A stretch of 6,060 nucleotides of DNA. It comes from Actinomycetota bacterium (GTDB lineage: Bacteria; Actinomycetota; Acidimicrobiia; IMCC26256; PALSA-610). The notes beneath the pieces are model-generated. The model ran no database searches, was not told the DNA's origin, and saw only the letters and a list, made by a program, of their open reading frames with translations. Location of the stretch: positions 1-6,060 of the forward strand of contig JAUZEI010000479.1 in assembly GCA_030839105.1 (NCBI GenBank). Direction: 5' to 3'. Shown in pieces: positions 1 through 5,938 of this stretch (within the stretch, counting starts at the first letter, position 1; every line of letters begins with the position of its first letter). The position numbers were made by a program, and so were the translations under genes.

Positions 1-1
1 T

Positions 2-1252
2 CGCACGTATCCGGGGCTTCAGGGCGGCTTCGTGTGGGACTGGGTCGATCAGGCGCTGGTGCAGCGAATGCCCGACGGGACCGAACGCCTCGCGTACGGC
101 GGGGATTTCGGAGACGAGCCCAACGACGGTCCGTTCTGCCTCAACGGACTCGTCGACGCGTATCGCCGCCCGCACCCCTCGCTCCTCGAGTTGGCCGCGG
201 TCGTCGCGCCGGTGCGTATCGCGGCGGTCGACGCCGCGCGCGGTGTGGTGTTAGTGACGAACGAGTACGACTTCGTCGACCTCTCGAGACTCGCGCCGAG
301 GTGGGTGGTCGAGGTCGACGGGGAGACCGTCGCCGAAGGTGATCTCGCACCTCTCGACGTCGCCGCGCACAGCTCCACCGAGCTGCGCGTCCCGGTTCCC
401 ACGCTCGCGTTGACGAGCGGCCGGCGCGCCCACCTCACGCTCACGTTCTCGACCATCGACGACCAGCCGTGGGCGCCGGCCGGCCACGTGGTCGCGCGCC
501 GGCAGTTTCTGATGGTGATGGAGCCCGGTGCGACCTTCGCTCCCAGTGCACCGGCGCGAGGTCCCCGTCGTCTCGACGACCTCGATCCCACGCTCGCGCT
601 CTGGCGTGCACCCATCGACAACGAGACGTTCGGCCCGGTGCTGAGCCCGCATGCGGCGCGGTGGGAGCGCATGGCCCTGCGCGATGCCGGGGCGACGGTC
701 GCGCTGGATACGACGACGGAGATCGACGGCGCCGACGCCCTGCGGGTGACCCACGCGGTCGTCGTTCCCGACCGTCTGGACGACATCGCGCGTGTCGGCG
801 TGCGGCTGCACCTCGGACCGGGCGTGCGCACCGTCGAGTGGCTCGGCGACGGCCCGCACGAGGGCTACTCCGATCGGCGCGAGTCGACCCGGTTCGGTCG
901 TTGGACCACCACGGTCGACGACTGGTCGGTGCCGTACGTGCACCCGCAGTCGAGCGGCAACCGCACCGGCGTGCGCTGGCTGCGCTTCTTCGATGCCGAC
1001 GGTGCTGTCGTCCTCACCATTGACGCGCTCGACGGGGGTCGCGACGACGGCCTCGACGCGACGGTGAGCCGCTGGACCGACGAACAGGTCGCGGGCGCGG
1101 CGCACCTCGAAGATTTGCCGGTGCGCGACGACTGCTACGTCTGGCTCGACGCGCGCCACCGCGGAGTCGGTTCCGCGGCGGTCGGCCCCGACGTTGCGCC
1201 CCGGCACCGCATCGGGCCCGGCCCGTACCGCTGGTCGTACCGCATCCGCTGA
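2..1252 (+). CDS. lacZ: Beta-galactosidase (GH2, LacZ type), C-terminal part; 5' end outside window
   Basis: Cytosolic glycoside hydrolase family 2 enzyme that cleaves terminal beta-galactosides such as lactose. The frame is open from base 2 with no start in view, so about 416 residues of a ~1000-residue protein are present. The first residues read YPGLQGGFVWDWVDQAL, nearly identical to E. coli LacZ around Trp568. Next come AYGGDFGDEPND and FCLNGL, matching the Phe601/Asn604 sodium-site region, then the immunoglobulin-like domain 4. The small-chain (Bgal_small_N) domain follows, with RAPIDNE, WLGDGPHEGYSDR and a terminal GPYRWSYRIR. The acid/base and nucleophile glutamates (E. coli 461 and 537) would lie upstream and cannot be checked. 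Two oddities: the start of the small-chain domain is about 30 residues shorter than in E. coli, and the loop carrying E. coli Trp999 reads GVGSAAVGPDV with no Trp. Identity of the family is secure; substrate preference is not. Confidence 0.94.
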   Translation, partial: RTYPGLQGGFVWDWVDQALVQRMPDGTERLAYGGDFGDEPNDGPFCLNGLVDAYRRPHPSLLELAAVVAPVRIAAVDAARGVVLVTNEYDFVDLSRLAPRWVVEVDGETVAEGDLAPLDVAAHSSTELRVPVPTLALTSGRRAHLTLTFSTIDDQPWAPAGHVVARRQFLMVMEPGATFAPSAPARGPRRLDDLDPTLALWRAPIDNETFGPVLSPHAARWERMALRDAGATVALDTTTEIDGADALRVTHAVVVPDRLDDIARVGVRLHLGPGVRTVEWLGDGPHEGYSDRRESTRFGRWTTTVDDWSVPYVHPQSSGNRTGVRWLRFFDADGAVVLTIDALDGGRDDGLDATVSRWTDEQVAGAAHLEDLPVRDDCYVWLDARHRGVGSAAVGPDVAPRHRIGPGPYRWSYRIR

Positions 1253-1282
1253 CCGCACTATCGGCGGCCCTCCCCCGCAGCG

Positions 1283-1296
1283 CGGCCGCTTGGCCG
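1283..1296 (+). terminator. Short GC hairpin after lacZ, weak terminator candidate
   Basis: CGGCC (1283-1287) can pair with GGCCG (1292-1296) across a GCTT tetraloop, 30 bases after the lacZ stop. There is no T-run, and such short stems arise easily in GC-rich DNA, so this is only a candidate. I see no other convincing element between the lacZ stop and about base 1430. Confidence 0.22.
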
Positions 1297-1429
1297 ACGG
1301 GCGCCCCTCGCGTCGTCGACAACCCGACGGAGCGCACATCTGCTGCGATCGATCCGGACCGCGGGACCGGTGGATTCATCTGTGGCCCGCGTGGCACCGA
1401 AGACGGAGGCAAGGGCGTCTCCTTGCGCT

Positions 1430-1459
1430 CGTCAACGTCAAAGCCCGTCAACGCAAAGG
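1430..1459 (+). repeat. Short imperfect direct repeat before the secreted-protein gene
   Basis: CGTCAACGTCAAAG (1430-1443) is followed by CGTCAACGCAAAGG (1446-1459), a 16-base period with eight identical leading bases and a one-base indel. The second copy runs into the ribosome binding site of the next gene. It could be a tandem operator or chance; no function is recognised. Confidence 0.45.
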
Positions 1460-1460
1460 A
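1456..1460 (+). promoter_or_regulatory. Ribosome binding site fixing the start at 1466
   Basis: AAGGA lies five bases before ATG 1466, the right distance for a Shine-Dalgarno element. It overlaps the other in-frame ATG at 1460, which therefore cannot use it. This supports 1466 over 1460 and over the much earlier ATG at 1370. Confidence 0.65.
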
Positions 1461-1465
1461 TGTGC

Positions 1466-2209
1466 ATGTTCAGATCTGTGAAGCATCGCGTCGTCGGAGC
1501 CGCAGTCGTGGCTCTGATGGTCGGCGGCATCGCCGCCACTGCACTTGCCGATTCACCGGCTCCGCCGAGCAACGGAACCTCGGTTGGCACCGGTATCAAC
1601 GAGTTCGGCTCGACCGCCGCCTACTACGACGAGCACACGCTCGACTTCACCTACACGAAGGGCTTCTTCTGCGACACGAGCGTCGCGTCGAAGGCATCGA
1701 GTGGCTGCGAGGTCGGTCAGAAATACAACAAGCCGCCGGCCCCGAACTTCGACCCGTTGTACATCACGGTGCCGCTCGGCTTCGACGTGCCGATGAACAT
1801 GCAACAGTGCCCGTCGACGTTGATCTGTGTCGATCATCCCGGCACGGTCGACCTCACCCGGCTCGAGTCGGCTCTGAAGCCGCTGTATCCGTCCCTCACC
1901 GACGCGCAGCTCACGGCCGCACTGCAGAACTTTGCGGTACCCGGACACGATCACTTCATCACCGACACGAACAACTTCAAGCCGGAATGGTGGGACGTGC
2001 AAGTGGTCGGTGTGACGAGCGCGAAGACCTACGCCGAGATCCAAGAGCACAGGTCGTTCGACTACATCCAGAAACTGATCAAGAAGCACGACGCCAGCGT
2101 CGTCGGGCCGATCCCGTCGAACCTGTTCCTGTTCTTCGCGGTCGACCAGCCCAACAGTCACCACGGGCACCACAGCGGTCACGAGCGGCACGAGCACGAC
2201 AACACGTAA
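1466..2209 (+). CDS. Secreted protein of unknown function, four Cys and His-rich C-terminus
   Basis: Predicted 247-residue exported protein that I cannot assign to a named family. Residues 1-28 form a classic Sec signal peptide: basic MFRSVKHR, a hydrophobic core of alanines and valines, and the cleavage motif ALA before Asp29. The mature part has exactly four cysteines (69, 81, 115, 121), compatible with two disulfides outside the membrane. It is rich in aromatic and acidic patches, such as PGHDHFITD (159-167) and PEWWDVQVVGV (173-183), and has a hydrophobic strand NLFLFFAV (219-226). The last 16 residues (232-247) contain seven histidines plus several acidic residues, which suggests metal binding. 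The folded core looks like a conserved domain rather than low-complexity sequence. The start was chosen by the AAGGA site at 1456-1460; an N-terminal extension from 1370 would bury the signal peptide. The gene stands alone, with hairpins after its TAA stop. Confidence 0.85.
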   Translation: MFRSVKHRVVGAAVVALMVGGIAATALADSPAPPSNGTSVGTGINEFGSTAAYYDEHTLDFTYTKGFFCDTSVASKASSGCEVGQKYNKPPAPNFDPLYITVPLGFDVPMNMQQCPSTLICVDHPGTVDLTRLESALKPLYPSLTDAQLTAALQNFAVPGHDHFITDTNNFKPEWWDVQVVGVTSAKTYAEIQEHRSFDYIQKLIKKHDASVVGPIPSNLFLFFAVDQPNSHHGHHSGHERHEHDNT

Positions 2210-2215
2210 CGCAAG

Positions 2216-2281
2216 CCGGCGTGATTCTGCCGGAACTGTCGGAGGGTGCACCGGGACGCGGCGACCCGCTCCCGGTGCACC
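2216..2281 (+). terminator. Tandem hairpins after the secreted-protein gene, likely terminator
   Basis: The first stem is CCGGC (2216-2220) with GCCGG (2229-2233). The second is much stronger: GGTGCACCGGGA (2245-2256) is a perfect 12-base inverted repeat of TCCCGGTGCACC (2270-2281). The 13-base loop can itself pair GCGG (2258-2261) with CCGC (2266-2269), leaving a four-base loop. The structure starts seven bases after the TAA stop. There is no T-run after it, as is common for high-GC actinobacterial terminators. It could alternatively be a protein-binding palindrome. Confidence 0.68.
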
Positions 2282-2332
2282 AGTTCGTCCTCGATCGCCT
2301 CGTTCCTACACCGACGGAGGGCGATCACCGCG

Positions 2333-2360
2333 TTCGACGGAACGAGCACCGAAGTATCTT
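2333..2360 (+). promoter_or_regulatory. Putative promoter for a leaderless DUF998 transcript
   Basis: TATCTT (2355-2360) fits the actinobacterial -10 pattern TANNNT. TTCGAC (2333-2338) is a plausible -35, with a 16-base spacer. Only six bases separate the -10 from GTG 2367, so the transcript would start at or next to the start codon. No Shine-Dalgarno sequence precedes that GTG, which agrees with leaderless expression. A small hairpin, CGTTC (2331-2335) with GAACG (2340-2344), overlaps the -35. Confidence 0.45.
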
Positions 2361-2366
2361 CACGGG

Positions 2367-3002
2367 GTGCGCGTACGACCCGTTGCCTGGGCACTCGCCG
2401 GCCCGGGTGTGTTCGCGCTGGCGGCCGTCGTCGGCGGTCGCCGCGTAGACGACTACCGGCCGATCGACGAGCCGATCAGCGCCTTGGCCGCGCACGGCTC
2501 GCGCGCCGGGCTCGTGATGGTTTCCGGTTTCCTCGGTCTGGGCGCCGGCACCGTCGTATTGGCTCGTGAGCTGGAGGGAAGTCCCGGTGCACCGCGGCCG
2601 GTGCCGGCACTCTTGACCCTTGCGGGCGTCACGACCGCCGGCGCGGGGCTGGCCCGCTGCAGCGATCGAACGTGTCCGACGCGGGGGCTCGGCAACGGCG
2701 CCGTCACCCGTTCGGACGATCTCCACGCCCTGTTCAGCGCGGCGACCTTTGCGCTGTGGATTGCGGCGCCGTTGATCGCGGCGCGGCGCGCCGTCGACGC
2801 GGGCCCGCGGTACCGGTGGTGTTCGCGGTGGATCGGTCGGTCGACCATCGCGGTCTTCGTCCTGGGCGGTCTGCTCGCGCGGCGGTCCGGACAGCGCGGA
2901 AGCGGTGCCGCGCAGCGGCTTTTCGTTGCTTCCGCTCTCAGCTGGTTTCCGCTCGCGGCGGCCCATGCGAGTCGCACCGGCCCCAAGACGCGGGTCCGTT
3001 GA
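2367..3002 (+). CDS. DUF998-type six-helix integral membrane protein
   Basis: Predicted 211-residue membrane protein with a GTG start. Hydrophobic segments lie at about residues 5-22, 46-66, 80-97, 121-140, 158-172 and 182-200. The signature PIDEPISALAAHGSRAG (32-48) sits just before helix 2, and SDDLHALFSAATF (116-128) leads into helix 4. This layout, with a D/P-I-S-x-L-A motif after helix 1 and a histidine entering helix 4, is what I know from the DUF998 family, whose biochemical function is not established. Cys98 and Cys103 lie in the loop after helix 3 and could form a disulfide. Downstream there is a 64-base gap to the DUF4118 gene, so cotranscription is possible. The start is supported by the close promoter-like TATCTT rather than by a ribosome binding site. 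The family call is by motif memory and moderately secure; the membrane nature is clear. Confidence 0.75.
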   Translation: MRVRPVAWALAGPGVFALAAVVGGRRVDDYRPIDEPISALAAHGSRAGLVMVSGFLGLGAGTVVLARELEGSPGAPRPVPALLTLAGVTTAGAGLARCSDRTCPTRGLGNGAVTRSDDLHALFSAATFALWIAAPLIAARRAVDAGPRYRWCSRWIGRSTIAVFVLGGLLARRSGQRGSGAAQRLFVASALSWFPLAAAHASRTGPKTRVR

Positions 3003-3066
3003 ATCCGGAAGCGGCGCCCGCCGGTTCGACGCGTCGTCCCCGAGACGGGATCGATGGCCTCTCGTG

Positions 3067-3873
3067 ATGAATCGAGCCGGGGAGTCCACCGAGCGGCGGT
3101 CGTTCGGCATCGTGGTCGGCGGGGTCGGCGCGCTTGCGGTCTCCGGGGCCTTGGTTCCGTTGCGCGATCACATAGACAACGCAAACCTCGCGTTGATCCT
3201 TGTGCTCGTCGTGGTGTGCGCGGCGATCGTCGGCGGCCGTACGGCCGGCGCGGTGTCGGCCATCACGGCAACGCTCGCGTTCGACTTCTTCTTGACGAAG
3301 CCGTTCGTGTCGATGCGGATCGACAGCGCAGACGACATCGAGACCGCACTCATCTTGTTGTCGGTGGGTCTGCTGGTCGGTGAGGTCGCGGCGCGTGGTC
3401 GGAGATCGCGCCGCGATCGCGAACGGGCCGCGTCCGCGATCTCACGGGTGCACCGCGTCGCCGAGGGCGTCGCCCATGCAGTTCCGCTCGTCGAGATCGT
3501 CCGTCAGGTCCGCACGGAGTTGGCCGCGTTGTTGAGATTGGACGACTGCTGGCTCGAGCTTCCGCCGTTCCAGTGGCCGTTGCCCCGCTTGGAGCGGGCG
3601 GGGACGATCGAAGCCGACGAGTTCCGGTGGTTCGAAGGCGGGCTCGCCATGCCCGAGAACGGGGTGCAACTGCCCGTCGTCGAGGGCGGCCGCGAGGTCG
3701 CGCGACTCGTCCTCATCGGCAACCCGGATGTGACGGTGACGATCGACGAACGGGTCGTCGCGGTCGCGCTCGCCGACCAGCTCGGGAGCGCGTTCGCGCT
3801 CGCGTCCGTCGCCGACGTCGCGGAGGTTGCGAGGGAGACGCCGCCGCGCGATGGGAATGCAACCTGTTCGTGA
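3067..3873 (+). CDS. DUF4118 (KdpD-like membrane sensor) protein with GAF-like tail, no kinase
   Basis: Predicted 268-residue membrane protein. Four helices at about residues 12-31, 40-55, 56-75 and 91-108 match the DUF4118 four-helix module of the potassium sensor kinase KdpD. The diagnostic stretch AFDFFLTKPFVSMRI (71-85) and then D-rich IDSADDIET (85-93) resembles the KdpD FNFFFTEP-type loop before the last helix. A very basic stretch (110-121, GRRSRRDRER) follows and probably marks the cytosolic side. Residues 130-250 look like a degenerate GAF domain, ending in a helix (ADQLGSAFALASV). KdpD would continue here with HisKA and HATPase domains; this protein stops. It also lacks the N-terminal KdpD ATP-binding and universal-stress domains. 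ATG 3067 was chosen because it leaves a short N-terminus before helix 1; GTG 3064 is equally possible, and no strong ribosome binding site is seen. The neighbouring transporter gene suggests a potassium-related role, which is inference. Confidence 0.8.
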   Translation: MNRAGESTERRSFGIVVGGVGALAVSGALVPLRDHIDNANLALILVLVVVCAAIVGGRTAGAVSAITATLAFDFFLTKPFVSMRIDSADDIETALILLSVGLLVGEVAARGRRSRRDRERAASAISRVHRVAEGVAHAVPLVEIVRQVRTELAALLRLDDCWLELPPFQWPLPRLERAGTIEADEFRWFEGGLAMPENGVQLPVVEGGREVARLVLIGNPDVTVTIDERVVAVALADQLGSAFALASVADVAEVARETPPRDGNATCS

Positions 3874-3886
3874 TCGATTCCTGACG

Positions 3887-3914
3887 CACTCGTGACCTGC
3901 GCTCGCCGCGAGTG
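3887..3914 (+). promoter_or_regulatory. Hairpin with two alternative pairings in the leader of the transporter gene
   Basis: CACTCG (3887-3892) pairs perfectly with CGAGTG (3909-3914). The same right arm can instead pair CTCG (3902-3905) with CGAG (3909-3912) around a CCG loop. The two stems exclude each other. The element lies 36 bases before the preferred start at 3950. It could be a weak terminator of the DUF4118 gene, an operator or a leader RNA switch. No promoter with a good -10 was found in this gap. Confidence 0.4.
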
Positions 3915-3916
3915 AC
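3901..3916 (+). repeat. 16-base repeat, copy 1 (inverted partner at 5939-5954)
   Basis: GCTCGCCGCGAGTGAC is the exact reverse complement of bases 5939-5954. It contains the near-palindrome CTCG-CCG-CGAG, which is operator-like. Both copies lie shortly before a gene start. Confidence 0.7.
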
Positions 3917-3935
3917 ATGCTGTGCGCGCCGAGCT

Positions 3936-3940
3936 GGGGA
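3936..3940 (+). promoter_or_regulatory. Ribosome binding site fixing the transporter start at 3950
   Basis: GGGGA ends nine bases before ATG 3950. The earlier in-frame ATG at 3917 has no comparable element in front of it. The residues it would add (MLCAPSWGRSR) have no counterpart in KimA, which starts with the equivalent of MLETFKRIFVGRPL. Confidence 0.6.
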
Positions 3941-3949
3941 CGGTCGAGG

Positions 3950-5800
3950 ATGCTGGAGACATTCAAGCGAATCTTCGTGGGTCGGCCCTTGGCGACGACC
4001 GCCATCGAGGAGCAGCGGCTCCCGAAGACGATCGCGCTCGCCGTGTTCTCGTCCGACGCGCTGTCGTCGACCGCGTACGCCACCGAGGAGATCCTCTTCG
4101 TCACCGCGCTCGGTGGGTCGAGCCTCGCAATCGGGCTGAGCAAGCTCGTTCCCATCGCGGTCGTGGTCGCGGTGCTGCTCGCGATCGTGATCGTGTCGTA
4201 CCGGCAGGTGATATTCGCCTATCCCGACGGCGGCGGAGCGTACGTCGTGAGTCGCGAGAACATCGGGGAGCTCGCGTCGCTCGTCGCGGGCGCGTCGCTG
4301 ATGGTCGACTACGTGTTGACTGTCGCGGTCTCGATCTCGGCCGGCGTCGCCGCGATCATCTCGATCCCGGCGTTCGAAGCGTTGCGGGGCCAACGAGTTG
4401 CCGTGGGTGTCGTCCTGATCCTGGGCATCACGTTGCTGAACATGCGGGGGGTCAAGGAGTCGGGCCGCATCTTCGCAGTGCCGACGTACATCTACATGGG
4501 TGTGCTCGGCGCGCTGGTTGTCTACGGGTTGACGCGGTCCTATTTCGGCCACATCCAAGGCGTGCCCTTCGATCCGAAGCTGTTCGACGGCAACCGCGAG
4601 ACCGGCGGAACGCTCGGTGCCTTCCTGCTCTTGAAGGGCTTCTCCTCGGGCGCGGTCGCACTGACGGGTGTCGAAGCGATCTCGAACGGTGTGCCCTCGT
4701 TCCGGCGGCCGGAGTCGAAGAACGCGGCGACCACGCTCGTCTGGATGGGCGTGTTGCTCGGCGGCCTGTTCTTCACCGTCTCGGTCCTCGCGCATCGGTT
4801 GCACCCCTATCCGAGTGAACACCGCACGGTGATGGCCCAGCTCGGCCTGGCCGTGTTCGGCAACGGGCCGCTCTTCGTCGCGCTGCAATTCGCAACCGCG
4901 GCCATCCTCACCCTCGCCGCGAACACCGCGTACAACGGCTTCCCGAGCCTGTCGTCGATTATCGCCAAGGACGGCTATCTCCCGCGGCAGCTCGCGAACC
5001 GCGGTGACCGGCTCGTGTTCTCGAATGGCATCATCGTGCTCGCGGCCGCGGCCGCGGCCCTCCTCGTGGCGTTCGGCGGGCTGACGAACGCACTCATTCC
5101 GCTGTACGCGGTCGGCGTATTCACCTCGTTCACGCTCTCGCAGTGGGGAATGGTCCGTCACCATCTCCGGCTGCACGAACCGGGCTGGCGGCGCAGCGCG
5201 GTGCTGAACGCCGTCGGCGCGGTCGCCACCCTCGCGGTGCTGTTGATCGTCGCGACCACGAAATTCTCGACCGGCGCCTGGGTGCCGATCGTGGTGATCC
5301 CGATGATCGTGCTGCTGTTCAAGAGCATTCATCGCCACTACGCGCGGGTAGCCACCGCGCTCTCGGTGCCGCCCGACTACCGGCCGCCTCGCCGTCGGAA
5401 CACAGTGGTGGTGCTTGTCGGCGAGGTACACGCGGGCGTGCTCGAAGCACTCGCCTACGCGGAGTCGATCGCACCCGAGCACGCGGTTGCGGTCACGGTG
5501 GTCGAACAGGCCGCGGACGCCGACCGGCTGCACAAGCGCTGGGCCGAACTCGCGATACATGTCCCGCTCGAGACCGTGATCTCGCCCCGGCTCGATCTCA
5601 CCGAGGCGACGCTGGCCTACGTCGGCGAGCTGCAGCGGCACCCCGACGTCGACGTCGTGACCGTCTTGATCCCGGAGCTGTTCGTCGAGCACTGGTGGCA
5701 ACACCTGCTCCACAATCAGAGCTCCCTGATCCTCAAGGGGAAGCTGCTGTTCCGGCGGGGCACCGTGGTCACCTCGATGCCGTACCGTCTCCAAGCCTGA
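3950..5800 (+). CDS. kimA: KimA-like potassium transporter, APC superfamily
   Basis: Predicted 616-residue integral membrane protein, close in length to B. subtilis KimA (607), a proton-coupled high-affinity potassium importer. Its N-terminus FVGRPL, then ALAVFSSDALSSTAYATEEIL (29-49), YRQVIFAYPDGGGAYVVS (84-101), LMVDYVLTVAVSISAG (117-132) and NMRGVKESG (164-172) follow KimA almost segment for segment. Asp36 and Tyr43 fall at the KimA potassium-site positions, and Asp120-Tyr121 and Glu242 (in TGVEAISNGVP) match further ion-site residues as I recall them. About twelve helices run to residue 458. Residues 484-616 form a soluble alpha/beta domain (NTVVVLVGEVHAGVLEAL) like the KimA cytosolic domain that dimerises and binds c-di-AMP. 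A c-di-AMP-type control of activity is therefore likely by homology but not shown here. Older annotations would call it an amino acid permease. It follows the DUF4118 gene after 76 bases. Confidence 0.88.
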   Translation: MLETFKRIFVGRPLATTAIEEQRLPKTIALAVFSSDALSSTAYATEEILFVTALGGSSLAIGLSKLVPIAVVVAVLLAIVIVSYRQVIFAYPDGGGAYVVSRENIGELASLVAGASLMVDYVLTVAVSISAGVAAIISIPAFEALRGQRVAVGVVLILGITLLNMRGVKESGRIFAVPTYIYMGVLGALVVYGLTRSYFGHIQGVPFDPKLFDGNRETGGTLGAFLLLKGFSSGAVALTGVEAISNGVPSFRRPESKNAATTLVWMGVLLGGLFFTVSVLAHRLHPYPSEHRTVMAQLGLAVFGNGPLFVALQFATAAILTLAANTAYNGFPSLSSIIAKDGYLPRQLANRGDRLVFSNGIIVLAAAAAALLVAFGGLTNALIPLYAVGVFTSFTLSQWGMVRHHLRLHEPGWRRSAVLNAVGAVATLAVLLIVATTKFSTGAWVPIVVIPMIVLLFKSIHRHYARVATALSVPPDYRPPRRRNTVVVLVGEVHAGVLEALAYAESIAPEHAVAVTVVEQAADADRLHKRWAELAIHVPLETVISPRLDLTEATLAYVGELQRHPDVDVVTVLIPELFVEHWWQHLLHNQSSLILKGKLLFRRGTVVTSMPYRLQA

Positions 5801-5802
5801 TT

Positions 5803-5817
5803 CTCGGGACCTTCGAG
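5803..5817 (+). terminator. Weak hairpin just after the transporter gene
   Basis: CTCG (5803-5806) can pair with CGAG (5814-5817) around a seven-base loop, extended by one T-G wobble. It starts two bases after the stop. The stem is short and has no T-run, so termination here is doubtful. Confidence 0.2.
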
Positions 5818-5824
5818 GCGGCGC

Positions 5825-5836
5825 CGCGTCGACGCG
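5825..5836. repeat. Perfect 12-base palindrome
   Basis: CGCGTCGACGCG is its own reverse complement. It is not in a gene and could be a dimeric regulator site or part of the structured spacer after the transporter. Confidence 0.55.
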
Positions 5837-5843
5837 CGTCGGA

Positions 5844-5892
5844 ACCCGTGCGCCGGGTCAGATGGTCCGAACCTCCGTGGGCGCGCCGGAGG
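5844..5892 (+). other. Two consecutive hairpins in the spacer after the transporter gene
   Basis: ACCCG (5844-5848) pairs with CGGGT (5854-5858) around a five-base loop. CCTCCG (5872-5877) pairs with CGGAGG (5887-5892) around nine bases. The second stem ends exactly where the next inverted repeat begins. Either could be a terminator or part of a structured leader; neither has a T-run. Confidence 0.4.
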
Positions 5893-5930
5893 CCGTTCGG
5901 TTCGCCCGGTAACATTGCGGTTCCGAACGG
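5893..5930 (+). promoter_or_regulatory. Inverted repeat spanning a possible -10 box of the last gene
   Basis: CCGTTCGG (5893-5900) is the exact reverse complement of CCGAACGG (5923-5930). The 22-base interval contains TAACAT (5910-5915), which fits the -10 pattern TANNNT. No good -35 is seen at the proper distance. A palindrome that brackets a -10 box is the usual arrangement of a repressor operator; an RNA hairpin is the alternative. Confidence 0.42.
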
Positions 5931-5938
5931 GACGATGC

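Noticed and set aside
251..1339. A 362-residue minus-strand open frame opposite lacZ
   Set aside because: Antisense shadow of a well-matched LacZ; the composition is Arg/Val/Gly-rich without recognisable motifs.
1370..1465. N-terminal extension of the secreted protein from ATG 1370
   Set aside because: It has no ribosome binding site, would place about 32 residues before the signal peptide, and has non-protein-like composition. ATG 1466 has AAGGA at good spacing.
2905..3066. N-terminal extension of the DUF4118 protein overlapping the DUF998 gene
   Set aside because: The extra 54 residues are Arg/Ser-rich, overlap another gene and do not resemble the family. ATG 3067 sits just before the first helix.
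3874..3949. A c-di-AMP (ydaO-type) riboswitch before the KimA-like gene
   Set aside because: The gap is only 76 bases, too short for that riboswitch, and none of its conserved motifs could be recognised.
5042..5059. Three perfect tandem copies of GCGGCC
   Set aside because: They encode a run of alanines inside a transmembrane helix of the transporter. Alanine codons in GC-rich DNA explain this without a repeat element.
3713..5794. A 693-residue open frame on the minus strand opposite the transporter gene
   Set aside because: It mirrors the GC-rich codons of a gene with clear homology on the + strand. Its product is almost only Arg, Asp, Glu, His and Gln with no domain pattern.
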